Below, in pieces: positions 17,956 through 26,460 of a stretch of 64,000 nt of DNA (positions within the stretch are counted from its first letter, which is position 1; the number at the start of each line of letters is the position of its first letter). Origin of the DNA: Chitinophaga pollutisoli (GTDB taxonomy: Bacteria; Bacteroidota; Bacteroidia; Chitinophagales; Chitinophagaceae); assembly GCF_038396755.1 (NCBI RefSeq), contig NZ_CP149822.1:124001-188000 (forward strand), given 5' to 3'. Below the pieces are notes generated by a model. That model did no database searches. It was given only the letters and a program-made list of their open reading frames with translations, and was not told where the DNA came from. The translations under genes and the position numbers were made by a program.

Positions 17956-18750
17956 ATGGATTTACAATTGAAAGGCAAAACCGCATTCATCAGCGGCAGC
18001 ACCCAGGGAATCGGGTTCGCCGCCGCCAGGCTCCTTCTCCAGGAAGGCGCCTCCGTGATTATCAACGGCAGAACGGAAGCCCGCGTGGAAGAAGCCGTGC
18101 AGAAACTGAAAGACCTCGTGCCCAATAGTCCCGTTTCCGGCATCGCCGCCGATTTCAGCAAACTGGATGACGTGCAGCGGCTCATGGATAAACTCCCTTC
18201 CGTCGATATCCTCGTCAACAACGCCGGCATCTTCGAACCGAAAGCTTTCGAAGAAATCCCGGATGAAGACTGGTACCGATTCTTCGAAGTAAACGTAATG
18301 AGCGGCGTCCGCCTTTCCCGCCACTTCTTCCAGAAAATGATTGCTAAAAACTGGGGGCGCATCATCTTCATTTCCAGCGAATCGTCTGTCATGATCCCTT
18401 CGGAAATGATCCACTACGGCATGACCAAAACCGCGCAACTGGCCGTGAGCCGGGGGCTGGCGGAAAGGACGAAGAACACCGGCGTCACCGTCAATACGAT
18501 CTTCCCCGGCCCCACCAAGTCGGAAGGCGTGATGGATTTCCTAGCTAAACTGGCCACCGAACAAGGTGTTACGCCGGAAGAAGCGGAGAAAAATTTCTTT
18601 AAGGACATGCGCCCAACTTCGCTCATCCAGCGATTTGCTGATGTGTCGGAAATCGCGAGCATGATCGCTTATATCGCCAGCCCGCTGTCGTCGGCCACCA
18701 ATGGCGCCGCACTGCGGGTGGAAGGCGGCCTGGTGCCAACAATCGTATAA
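17956..18750 (+). CDS. SDR-family oxidoreductase
   Basis: A 264-residue classical short-chain dehydrogenase. The NAD(P)-binding loop is GSTQGIGFAA, NNAG is at DILVNNAGIF, and the catalytic Ser and Tyr-Lys are in ISSESSVM and YGMTKTAQ, so the site is complete. I take the ATG at 17956 (DLQLKGKTAFISGS), since the longer open frame adds a Pro/Ala-rich stretch that comes from overlapping the previous gene. The substrate is not predictable from sequence. It follows the membrane protein by 22 bases. Confidence 0.92.
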   Translation: MDLQLKGKTAFISGSTQGIGFAAARLLLQEGASVIINGRTEARVEEAVQKLKDLVPNSPVSGIAADFSKLDDVQRLMDKLPSVDILVNNAGIFEPKAFEEIPDEDWYRFFEVNVMSGVRLSRHFFQKMIAKNWGRIIFISSESSVMIPSEMIHYGMTKTAQLAVSRGLAERTKNTGVTVNTIFPGPTKSEGVMDFLAKLATEQGVTPEEAEKNFFKDMRPTSLIQRFADVSEIASMIAYIASPLSSATNGAALRVEGGLVPTIV

Positions 18751-18808
18751 CACTGGTATTTATGGGGACTTTTTACTATTTTGTTCCATCCAAATAATAT
18801 CAGCGTTT

Positions 18809-19485
18809 ATGAAAAAACTCTCCATGCTTCTCTTCGCGCTCGGCGCTGTGGCTCTGTTGTCGGCAGGTGTAGCTAAAAAGAAGAAAAAGTCATCTTCTTC
18901 GGCGATTCCATCACCCAGGCCGGCGTGGGCCCGGAAGGTTACATTACCCAGTTGAACGGCCTGCTGGAGAAGTCGCACGCCGGGCAGTATGAGCTCATCG
19001 GCGCAGGCATCGGCGGCAATAAAGTTTACGATCTCTACCTCCGCATGGAAAGAGACGTACTGGAAAAGAAGCCTGACGTAGTGGTGATTTACGTAGGCAT
19101 CAACGACGTATGGCATAAAGCATCAAGTCGTACCGGTACGGATTTCGATAAATTCGGCGGCTTCTACAAAGCCCTCATCAAGAAAATCCAGGACAACGGC
19201 GCGAAGGTCATCGTCTGCACACCGTCTGTAATCGGCGAGAAACATGACGGCTCCAACGAACAGGATGCCGATCTCGACAAATACAGCGGCCTGATCCGCA
19301 CGATCAGCAAAGAGCAAAACCTCCCGCTGGTGGACCTCCGCAAGGCTTTCCTCGATTATGAGACCGCCAACAATCCGGAGAATAAAGAGAAAGGGATTCT
19401 CACCACCGACCGCGTTCACCTCAATAAAGCGGGCAATGCTTTTGTGGCGGAGCAGATGGCGAAGGCGATCACGGGTTTGAAGTAA
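18809..19485 (+). pseudogene. Secreted SGNH/GDSL hydrolase, broken by a one-base deletion
   Basis: The first frame gives a signal peptide (KKLSMLLFALGAVALLSAGVA) and a lysine run. The second frame continues with VIFFGDSITQAG (catalytic Ser block I), VGINDVWHK (block III Asn) and DRVHLNKAGN (block V Asp/His). The join needs one extra base at about 18889, in an A5-G context: one more A (A6) restores KKKKKVIFFGDS. Restored, the protein has about 226 residues, the normal size for a secreted SGNH esterase such as a carbohydrate acetylesterase. As written, translation runs out of frame and ends near 18955. A 15-base-arm terminator follows. Confidence 0.85.
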
Positions 19486-19500
19486 CGAATCCAGCAGCAT

Positions 19501-19540
19501 AAAGAAAGGCAGGCCTATCCGGCCTGCCTTTCTTTATTAT
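19501..19540. terminator. Bidirectional terminator between SGNH hydrolase and GH43 genes
   Basis: Perfect 15-base arms 19501-19515 and 19521-19535 with a TATCC loop, A-rich on one side and T-rich on the other, between convergent genes. Confidence 0.88.
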
Positions 19541-19553
19541 TTAGTGAAATGCT

Positions 19554-20561
19554 TTATTCCGAAGGTTTCTTCAACCGAACCCCTTCCGCCACGGGCTCCC
19601 CGAAAACAGGAATTCCGTCTTTCGTGAAAGTAAAGCGCTGCATGCGGGGTGAGCGCTTACCGCCGCAGCCCCATCCGGGTTGGGAGTTGGCGTGGTAAAG
19701 GATCCAGTCTTCTTTGCCGTCGGGACTTTTGAAGAAGGAATTATGCCCCGGCGCCCATACTTTATTGGCGACAGAAGTCTTGAACAGCGGCTCGGGATGT
19801 TTGGTCCATTGTGCAGAATCCAGGAGGCTGCCTTTGCCGGAAAAACGGAGAAGGCCCAGCGCGTAATGGTCCGTCCAGCAGCCGCTGGCGGAATAAACGA
19901 TCATGAGTTTCTTGCCATGGAACAAGGCCTGCGGGCCTTCGTTCACCGTTACTTTCTGACCGCTTTTCTCCCATTCGTGCTCTGGCACGGAAAGGCGCAC
20001 ACGTTCGGAAGAAATGGTCCAGGGGTTTTTCATTTTCGCGATATAAATATCCTGTTGTTTGTCGACATCACCTTCCCAACCCGACCAGATCATATACAAT
20101 TCCTTTTTGTATTCGAAAATATCCGCATCAATCGCCCATTTGTTGGTAGCGTCGGTAACCTGGCCTTTGAAAGTCCAGGTGCCAGTCATGGGATCGGGCG
20201 AAGGGTTTTCGAGGACGTACATGCGATGTTGCGCGTTTTTACCGCCGGTGGCGGCGAAGTAAGCGTACCATTTGCCGCGGAGGAATTGCACCTGCGGCGC
20301 CCAAACATCTTTCGACCAGGCGTTGTTTTCCGTGGGCTTGTAGATCGTGGTGCGCTGGGCGGACTGCAGATCTGTGAGGCTGCGTGTTTTCCATAACACT
20401 ACGGAATTGGCGGTGGTATGTGTGTAATAATAGTATCCGTCCTTGTAAAAAGAATACGGATCGGCTCCGGAAGGGAGCAGTGGATTGGTGAACGTGGAAT
20501 CCTGCGCGTGGGCGAAAAGCATGGCCTGAATGAGCGTCAGGGTCAATAAGATGGTTCTCAT
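19554..20561 (-). CDS. Secreted glycoside hydrolase, GH43-like
   Basis: A 335-residue five-bladed beta-propeller hydrolase with an N-terminal signal peptide (RTILLTLTLIQAMLFAHAQ). The three GH43 acids are visible: general base Asp in GADPYSFYKDG, the pKa-modulating Asp in AIDADIFEY, and general acid Glu in TVNEGPQAL. GH43 enzymes are mainly arabinofuranosidases, xylosidases and arabinanases; the exact substrate cannot be read from sequence. Its start is divergent from the LacI regulator and a shared operator lies between, so it likely belongs to that regulon. I use the ATG at 20561, three codons inside the longest frame. Confidence 0.9.
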   Translation of the reverse strand: MRTILLTLTLIQAMLFAHAQDSTFTNPLLPSGADPYSFYKDGYYYYTHTTANSVVLWKTRSLTDLQSAQRTTIYKPTENNAWSKDVWAPQVQFLRGKWYAYFAATGGKNAQHRMYVLENPSPDPMTGTWTFKGQVTDATNKWAIDADIFEYKKELYMIWSGWEGDVDKQQDIYIAKMKNPWTISSERVRLSVPEHEWEKSGQKVTVNEGPQALFHGKKLMIVYSASGCWTDHYALGLLRFSGKGSLLDSAQWTKHPEPLFKTSVANKVWAPGHNSFFKSPDGKEDWILYHANSQPGWGCGGKRSPRMQRFTFTKDGIPVFGEPVAEGVRLKKPSE

Positions 20562-20600
20562 GCCGCACAAAATAAAATATCCCTTTCAATTCTTTTTTAC

Positions 20601-20623
20601 TACTTTCGGGTACGTACACGTAC
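20601..20623 (+). promoter_or_regulatory. lacI promoter -7 box overlapped by LacI operator (site 1)
   Basis: TACTTTCG (20601-20608) resembles a -7 box and runs into CGGGTACGTACACG (20607-20620). The same 20 bases starting TACTTTCG recur at 27807-27826. It ends 15 bases before the regulator ATG and lies 40 bases from the GH43 start. Confidence 0.7.
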
Positions 20624-20635
20624 AGCTTAATTTTC

Positions 20636-21697
20636 ATGAAAGCGAAACAACCAGAACAGCCGAACGGCGTAAAGGAAATAGCGCGCCGGGCTAAGGTATC
20701 GATCGCCACGGTGGACAGGGTGATCCATAACAGGTCAGGCGTATCTGCCAAAACGCGGGCGCGGATCGAAAAGATCATCCAGGAACTGAATTACCAGCCC
20801 AACATTATCGCGAGCCGGCTGGCGTCGCGGAAAATATTGAACCTCGCGATCCTCCTTCCTGCCGTTACCACCGAAACCGCATATTGGGAAATCCTGCTGG
20901 CAGGTGTCGGGCAGGCGGAAGAAGAGATCCGTCAAATGGGTGTGCGCATCGAACGCCACTTCTTTGATTTCAACGACCGCTCTTCTTTTCCCAAAGCCGC
21001 GAAGCAATTGCTGAAGAATCCAGTAGATGGGGTGTTGCTGGCGCCGCTCTTCATTGACGAAGCCACGGAATTCTGCCGTGAACTGCAGGAGAAAAATGTT
21101 CCTTTCGTTTTTATCAACTCTGGCATCCCCGGGCTCGACAGCCTTTCCTATATCGGCCCCGAACTGTTCCGCAGCGGTTATCTCGCAGCACATCTCATGT
21201 CTTACTGCCTGGCGCCGCAAGATAAAATCATGGTGGTGAACATGACCCGCCAGATCGAAGGCATTCATCCCCTGTTACGGAAGGAAGAAGGATTCAGGGC
21301 GTATTTCGCGGAGCAACCGGAGCGCATCGTGAAGGCGGATGTGCGTGAAAGCAGTGATGCTACCGTGGAGAAAAAGCTGGCGGAAGCGCTGGCGGCGGAT
21401 CCTGCCATAAAAGCCATCTTTGTGACCAGCTCACGCGTGCGATACGTGGCGCGATACCTGGAAACCGCCGGGAAAGGAGATATTTTGGTCATGGGATACG
21501 ACTTCCTCCCCGATAACGTGGCATGGCTCCAGAAAGGCATGATCGATTTCCTTATCTGCCAGAAACCCCAGGAACAAGCCTATCGTGGCATCATGACGCT
21601 TTACCAGCACCTCGTGCTGGGCGCGCCGGTCGAAAAGGAGTACTTCATGCCGATCGACATCATCACCCGGGAAAATCACATGTATTACAAAAATTAG
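20636..21697 (+). CDS. LacI-family transcriptional regulator of the sugar locus
   Basis: A 353-residue regulator. The N-terminal LacI helix-turn-helix is VKEIARRAKVSIATVDRVIH with hinge helix NIIASRLASRK. The rest is a periplasmic-binding-protein-like sensor domain (LPAVTTETAYWEILLAGVGQA ... FVTSSRVRYVARYLE ... YDFLPDNVAWLQKGMIDF), likely to bind a sugar or sugar phosphate. It is divergent from GH43, and its 3' end overlaps that of nagB by four bases (convergent). Four near-palindromic sites at this and two other promoters fit as its operators, including one at its own promoter, so it is probably autoregulated. Confidence 0.93.
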   Translation: MKAKQPEQPNGVKEIARRAKVSIATVDRVIHNRSGVSAKTRARIEKIIQELNYQPNIIASRLASRKILNLAILLPAVTTETAYWEILLAGVGQAEEEIRQMGVRIERHFFDFNDRSSFPKAAKQLLKNPVDGVLLAPLFIDEATEFCRELQEKNVPFVFINSGIPGLDSLSYIGPELFRSGYLAAHLMSYCLAPQDKIMVVNMTRQIEGIHPLLRKEEGFRAYFAEQPERIVKADVRESSDATVEKKLAEALAADPAIKAIFVTSSRVRYVARYLETAGKGDILVMGYDFLPDNVAWLQKGMIDFLICQKPQEQAYRGIMTLYQHLVLGAPVEKEYFMPIDIITRENHMYYKN

Positions 21698-22443
21698 AGC
21701 AAAGCGGCACTGTCTTTGTCGAGATACAACTCCGCATGCGGATGCGTGCGCAGGATCGTGCTGGGATATTGTTCGCTGACAGGCGCGTGCAATGTATGCC
21801 GGATCGCTTCCGCTTTTGCGGGACCGGGCACCATGCAGTAGATGTATTTCCCGCAAAGCAGCGCCGGAACCGTCAGCGTCAGCGCATGCGTGGGCACTTC
21901 TTCCAATGTGGCGAAACAGCCGTCGTTCACCTGTTGCCGGCGGCAGGCATCGTCCAGGTCCACCACCTTCACCAACACCGGATCGTTGAAATCCGCTACA
22001 TGCGGATCGTTGAACGCGATGTGCGTGTTCTCCCCCACTCCCATACAAACGATATCGGTTCCGCCATTCAACAGTTGTGCGTAGCGCGCGCATTCGGCCG
22101 CGGCATCGGTGGCTTGTCCGTTGAGGTAATGCACCGCGCGGAAAGGCACCTGGCCAAACAGCCGTGCTTCCAGGAAATTGCCAAAACCCTGGGGCGCATC
22201 GGCGGACAGCCCGAGGTATTCGTCCATATGAAAAGCGAGGATGCGATGCCAGGGGATGGATGTATCTGCGCGTAACGCTTCGAGGAATTCCTGCTGCGAA
22301 GGCGCGGCGGCGAAAATCATGCTGATGTGTTCCTGCGTTGCAAGCAGGGAATGTATGCGATGGGCTACCGCAGCCGCCGCGGCAGCGCCCATCCGGCGCC
22401 TGTCCTCAAACTGGTGTACGTTGATTCGTTCAAATGTATGCAT
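21694..22443 (-). CDS. nagB: Glucosamine-6-phosphate deaminase-like protein
   Basis: A 249-residue member of the NagB/RpiA-fold family that converts glucosamine 6-phosphate to fructose 6-phosphate plus ammonia. Motifs: FHMDEYLGL (the Asp of the phosphosugar site) and GVGENTHIAFNDP. Compared with E. coli NagB (GVGNDGHIAFNEP), the ring-opening Asp141 is Asn and Glu148 is Asp, while His143 is kept. Such ENxH variants are frequent in Bacteroidota but their substrate is less certain. It is the last gene of the minus-strand operon, 68 bases after nagA, and its stop overlaps the end of the LacI gene. Confidence 0.87.
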   Translation of the reverse strand: MHTFERINVHQFEDRRRMGAAAAAAVAHRIHSLLATQEHISMIFAAAPSQQEFLEALRADTSIPWHRILAFHMDEYLGLSADAPQGFGNFLEARLFGQVPFRAVHYLNGQATDAAAECARYAQLLNGGTDIVCMGVGENTHIAFNDPHVADFNDPVLVKVVDLDDACRRQQVNDGCFATLEEVPTHALTLTVPALLCGKYIYCMVPGPAKAEAIRHTLHAPVSEQYPSTILRTHPHAELYLDKDSAALL

Positions 22444-22511
22444 ATGTTGACAGGTTTTCTTGCCGGACGGCGCTCTGTGGCTGCCGCAGCGTTGTGGTAG
22501 AATTATTGGTT

Positions 22512-23738
22512 TCAGTCTGATCGCGGTTCCGTCAGTACAGAGCGCGCCGTGTTGCTACGGTGGCGGATCTCACCGTTGATGATGACGGTGTCGATATGAA
22601 TATCCGCATCGAAGAGCAGGATGTCCGCATCCTTACCCGTGGCCAGGGAGCCCTTCGTCCCGGAAACCTTCATAATGGCCGCGGGTGTGCTGGTCATCAT
22701 ACGAACGGCATCCGCAAGCGGCACGTCGGCCAGCCGCACCATATTGCGAACCAGCCGGTCGCAGGTGGCAACGCTTCCCGCAAAGGAGGAACGGTCGGGC
22801 AGTTTGGCGACATCGTCTTCCACGATCACTTTCAGGCCGTTTCGCCGGTCGCCCAGGATGCTTTCGCCCGGCGGCATGCCCGCGGCGCGCATGGCGTCGG
22901 TGATGAGGGCGGTTTTCTCCGGGCCTTTGAATTTGTATACGAGCTTGAGCAAAGCCGGCGGCAGGTGAACGCCGTCGGCGATGATTTCCACGGTCATATC
23001 GTCGAGCAGGAACGCGCTTTCGATGACGCCGGCGTAGCGGAAGGCATTCCGCCGCGTAACGCCTGACATGGCGGAATACAGGTGTGTGGCGTGGGTGTAT
23101 CCATGCTCCCATGCATCGAGGACTTCCTCATAGATCGCGTCAGTGTGGGCGATAGCGGGTAAAATGCCTTTCGATCGGAGGAACGATCCGAACGCCAGCG
23201 CTCCCGGCAGTTCGGGGGCGGCGCTCCAGCGTACCACGGCATTCGTTTCCGCCAGAACGGATGCGTATTCGGCGGGATCAGGGTTGCGGATGAACCGTGG
23301 ATCCTGGGCGCCGCGCTGGTTCATGGCGAAATAAGGCCCTTCCAGGTGCATACCGAGGAACGACGCTCCTTTCGTGTTGCGGAGATGCGCTGCTTCATAT
23401 GTGCGCACGGCATGCCGGAGGCTTTCAGTGTCACTGCTCAGCGTGGTGGGCACCATCGCCGTGGCGCCGTAACGCATATGCGTTTCCGCGACTGTAAGGA
23501 AATCGGCCACACTACCGTCCATAAAGTCGCTGTCGCCCCCGCCATGCACATGGATATCGATGAACCCGGGCGAGATGTAAAGCCCTTGCGCATCAAGTAC
23601 CTGCGCATCAGATGCGGGTATATCGTCTTCCGACACGGCCAGGATGCGGCTGCCCTCCGTCAGCACCGTGCCGCCGTTGATGACGCGGTATGGGGTGATG
23701 ATCCTGCCGTTGACGATTTTAATTTTCCGATAGTTCAT
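22512..23738 (-). CDS. nagA: N-acetylglucosamine-6-phosphate deacetylase
   Basis: A 408-residue amidohydrolase-fold enzyme that removes the acetyl group from GlcNAc-6-phosphate, giving glucosamine-6-phosphate for NagB. Motifs in order: HVHGGGDSDFMDG (HxH), LGMHLEGPYFA (metal Glu), IAHTDA, THLYSAMSG and LITDAMRAAG (catalytic Asp), so the site looks intact. I choose the ATG at 23738 (NYRKIKIVNGRIITP), since the longer frame runs into the upstream transporter. The start lies 20 bases inside the end of the transporter gene, which suggests translational coupling. Confidence 0.94.
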   Translation of the reverse strand: MNYRKIKIVNGRIITPYRVINGGTVLTEGSRILAVSEDDIPASDAQVLDAQGLYISPGFIDIHVHGGGDSDFMDGSVADFLTVAETHMRYGATAMVPTTLSSDTESLRHAVRTYEAAHLRNTKGASFLGMHLEGPYFAMNQRGAQDPRFIRNPDPAEYASVLAETNAVVRWSAAPELPGALAFGSFLRSKGILPAIAHTDAIYEEVLDAWEHGYTHATHLYSAMSGVTRRNAFRYAGVIESAFLLDDMTVEIIADGVHLPPALLKLVYKFKGPEKTALITDAMRAAGMPPGESILGDRRNGLKVIVEDDVAKLPDRSSFAGSVATCDRLVRNMVRLADVPLADAVRMMTSTPAAIMKVSGTKGSLATGKDADILLFDADIHIDTVIINGEIRHRSNTARSVLTEPRSD

Positions 23739-25089
23739 ACGACTGCTTTGACGATACAGGTGTGCGCGTCCATTTCCAGCTGCGGACCAGGTGGCCGTAA
23801 AACGCGTAGTACATGAGATACCCATAACAGGGTAACAGTACCCAATAAGCGCTGCGCTCTCCCGCTATATCGGCGAAATATCCGTACACCAGCGGCAGCA
23901 CCGCGTTGCCGCAAAGCCCCATGATCAGTACCGACGCGCCAAGTTTTGTGAACCGGCCCAGCCCGTCGAGCGCCAGCGGCCAGATGCCTGCCCAAACAAG
24001 TGAGTTGGCCAATCCCAGCATCACCACGAACCAGATGGAAATATCCGCTTCATGCCCGAAAACACTGACCATCCCCCGCATATACACGATGCAAACGGTG
24101 AGCACCGCTCCCAGCACTGTACAAAACCGCAGTGCGTTTACCTGTTTCACGAATTTGGGTATCAGGAGAATGCCGATGAAATACCCCACAATCGTGGCGC
24201 CCAGGGTATACGACGGAAACGCTTTGGCTTCGAGCAAAGGAATGCCCATCGATCCCGCGTAGGAAATGATGGTGTCGATGGCGATGACTTGTGTGCCTAC
24301 ATGCAGGAAGATCGCCACGGCGCCGAGGATCAGATGCGGGAAGTCGAAAATGCTCTTCCTGCCCCTGTTCACCGCTGCCGTTTCCCGGCTTTCGTTTTCG
24401 GTATTGATTTCTGGCAAGGGGGAAAAGCGTACCATGAGCCCCAGCGCGAATAATACGGTCCCCAAAACGGCATAAGGAACCATTACCCGGCGGATAAACG
24501 CGTCCAGCACTGCGGCCCTTTCGACGGGGTCCAGGGATGGAAGGGTGCGCTCCAGGTCGGTATCGGTAACGCGTAGTATGACTGCCGCAAAGATAAGCGG
24601 GGCGATGATCCCGGCGAATTTGTTGCAAATCCCCATCACGCTGATGCGTTGCGCGGCGGATTCCTTCGGACCGAGGATCGTGATATAAGGATTGGCGGCG
24701 GTTTGCAGCACGGCCAGCCCGACCCCCAGGGTGAAAAGCCCCAACAGGAAAAGCGGGTATGCGCGCATGAGGGCGGCAGGTACGAAGAGGAATGCCCCCA
24801 ACGACATCGCCCAGAAACCAATCATCATCCCCTTCTTGAAACCAATCGATTTCAGCAGGTACGATGACGGAACCGACATCACCAGGTAAGAAATATAGAA
24901 CGCAAATGTCACCAGGTACGACTGCAGGCTGGTAAGCTCGCAGGCGATCCTGAAATAGGGAATCAGGATGGCGTTCACCCACGACACGAAGCCGAAGATG
25001 AAAAACAACATCCCGATGATAAGGATGGAAATCCGCGTGTCGCGGCGGCTCAGGGAGCCAGGGTCTACCATTCCGGTTGGTGTCCGCAT
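23719..25089 (-). CDS. FHS-family (FucP/NagP-like) sugar MFS transporter
   Basis: A 456-residue inner-membrane symporter with twelve predicted helices. The first helix region GMLFFIFGFVSWVNAILIPYF and LQTAANPYITILGP are typical of the fucose/glucose-galactose/GlcNAc (FHS) proton symporters of Bacteroidota, where a NagP-type member imports N-acetylglucosamine. Lying directly before nagA, it most probably imports an N-acetylated amino sugar; substrate is inferred from context. It follows the first Gfo/Idh gene by 17 bases. A start at codon 7 (25071) is also possible. Confidence 0.92.
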   Translation of the reverse strand: MRTPTGMVDPGSLSRRDTRISILIIGMLFFIFGFVSWVNAILIPYFRIACELTSLQSYLVTFAFYISYLVMSVPSSYLLKSIGFKKGMMIGFWAMSLGAFLFVPAALMRAYPLFLLGLFTLGVGLAVLQTAANPYITILGPKESAAQRISVMGICNKFAGIIAPLIFAAVILRVTDTDLERTLPSLDPVERAAVLDAFIRRVMVPYAVLGTVLFALGLMVRFSPLPEINTENESRETAAVNRGRKSIFDFPHLILGAVAIFLHVGTQVIAIDTIISYAGSMGIPLLEAKAFPSYTLGATIVGYFIGILLIPKFVKQVNALRFCTVLGAVLTVCIVYMRGMVSVFGHEADISIWFVVMLGLANSLVWAGIWPLALDGLGRFTKLGASVLIMGLCGNAVLPLVYGYFADIAGERSAYWVLLPCYGYLMYYAFYGHLVRSWKWTRTPVSSKQSYELSEN

Positions 25090-25106
25090 AGGCCGGTTTT
25101 ACGGGT

Positions 25107-26447
25107 TTAAACTGTCGGTTCCCAGCCAGGCTGGTACGTTCGTTTCCATAACTTTTGCGCTTCCTTGTTGTTTTTGATCCTTCCGTTGGAGGGATCGGTA
25201 TGCAGTGTGCCGCCTGTGCGCAGGGCGATGTTGCCCAGCTGGCAAAGCAACGTGCTCTGGTGGCCACTGAGGATATCGCTGTTGAGCGGCGCGCCTTTGC
25301 GGATGCCGTCGAAGAAGTTCTGGAAGTGCAGCGCGTCGAGGGCTTCAGCCGGATTGGTGAGATTGCGCGCATCAATTTTCAAATCGTTTTTCACGTCTTT
25401 CACCACTTTGCCATCCAGGTCGTAAATGGTGTAAGCGTTGCCGTCGATCATCAGCGAGCCCTTATCTCCGTAAAACACCACACCTACCGTATTTCCTTCC
25501 AGCGGCTTGCCGTTGCAGCTCCTGCCCTCCCAGGTCATGCTCGAATTGTTGTCGAATTCGAGATTGATGACCTGCGTGTCCGGAGTTTCCCAGTCGTCTT
25601 CGTACCGGTAGCGCCCGCCGGAAGAGGTTACGCGGACAGGATACTCCACGCCCATGCCCCAGCGCAGCAGGTCGATCATGTGGGTGCCGTTGTTGAGGGC
25701 CTCGCCGGTTCCCCAGTTCCAGAACCAGTGCCAGTTGTAATGAATGAGATTATCGCGGAACGCCTTGCGGGGTGCGGGGCCTTGCCAGAGATCGTAGTTC
25801 AGCCATTCGGGAACGGCGGCTTCTTTGCCGCGGCCGATGGACTTGCGGTTGTTGGTGTACCATCCTTTTCCGAAATACGCGCGGCCGATGACGCCGTCTT
25901 TTAATTCCTGAATGCCTTTGATGACATTGGGCCAGGAACGGCGCTGGTTGCCCATCTGGATGACGGTTTTGTATTTTTTCTGTGCCGCCACGAGCAATTC
26001 GCCTTCGTGGGGATTGTGGCTGCAGGGTTTTTCGAGATACACGTGCTTCCCGGCTTTGGAGGCCAGGATGGCGGCGGGAGCATGCCAGTGGTCCGGAGCG
26101 GCGATCACGAGTGCATCCATATCCCTTTGCTCCAGGGCTTTCCGGAAATCCGGAACATCCGAAGGTTTCCTCTTTTGGATTTCCTCCACTTTGGCGATGC
26201 ACTTCAGCGAAGCGCGGCTGTCGACGTCGGAGATGGATACCACCTCACAATTGGGTTGCTTGGCGAAGTTCTGCGCCAATGCCAGTCCGCGCGCATTCAC
26301 GCCCATTACTCCTATTCTCACGCGCTCGTTGGCGCCCAGGACGGAAGCATAGCTTTTGGCGCTGAATCCCGGGAGGATACCGCCTGCGGCGATTATCGCC
26401 GAACCTTTCGCGGCTTGTTTTAAAAATGTTCTGCGTGATTTTTCCAT
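25107..26447 (-). CDS. Tat-exported Gfo/Idh/MocA-family oxidoreductase
   Basis: A 446-residue protein with a twin-arginine signal (KSRRTFLKQAA then a hydrophobic stretch), so it is exported folded, with its cofactor. The Rossmann loop GVMGVNARGLALA and the family EKP motif in YLEKPCSHNP are present, and the C-terminal alpha/beta domain carries GTHMIDLLRWG. Family members act on sugars as NAD(P)-dependent dehydrogenases; some exported ones are glycosidases (GH109) or act through 3-keto sugars. Its place with nagA/nagB and a GlcNAc-type transporter suggests periplasmic processing of a glycoside or amino sugar. It is second in the operon, 13 bases after its paralogue. Confidence 0.9.
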   Translation of the reverse strand: MEKSRRTFLKQAAKGSAIIAAGGILPGFSAKSYASVLGANERVRIGVMGVNARGLALAQNFAKQPNCEVVSISDVDSRASLKCIAKVEEIQKRKPSDVPDFRKALEQRDMDALVIAAPDHWHAPAAILASKAGKHVYLEKPCSHNPHEGELLVAAQKKYKTVIQMGNQRRSWPNVIKGIQELKDGVIGRAYFGKGWYTNNRKSIGRGKEAAVPEWLNYDLWQGPAPRKAFRDNLIHYNWHWFWNWGTGEALNNGTHMIDLLRWGMGVEYPVRVTSSGGRYRYEDDWETPDTQVINLEFDNNSSMTWEGRSCNGKPLEGNTVGVVFYGDKGSLMIDGNAYTIYDLDGKVVKDVKNDLKIDARNLTNPAEALDALHFQNFFDGIRKGAPLNSDILSGHQSTLLCQLGNIALRTGGTLHTDPSNGRIKNNKEAQKLWKRTYQPGWEPTV

Positions 26448-26460
26448 AGCGGGAATTATT

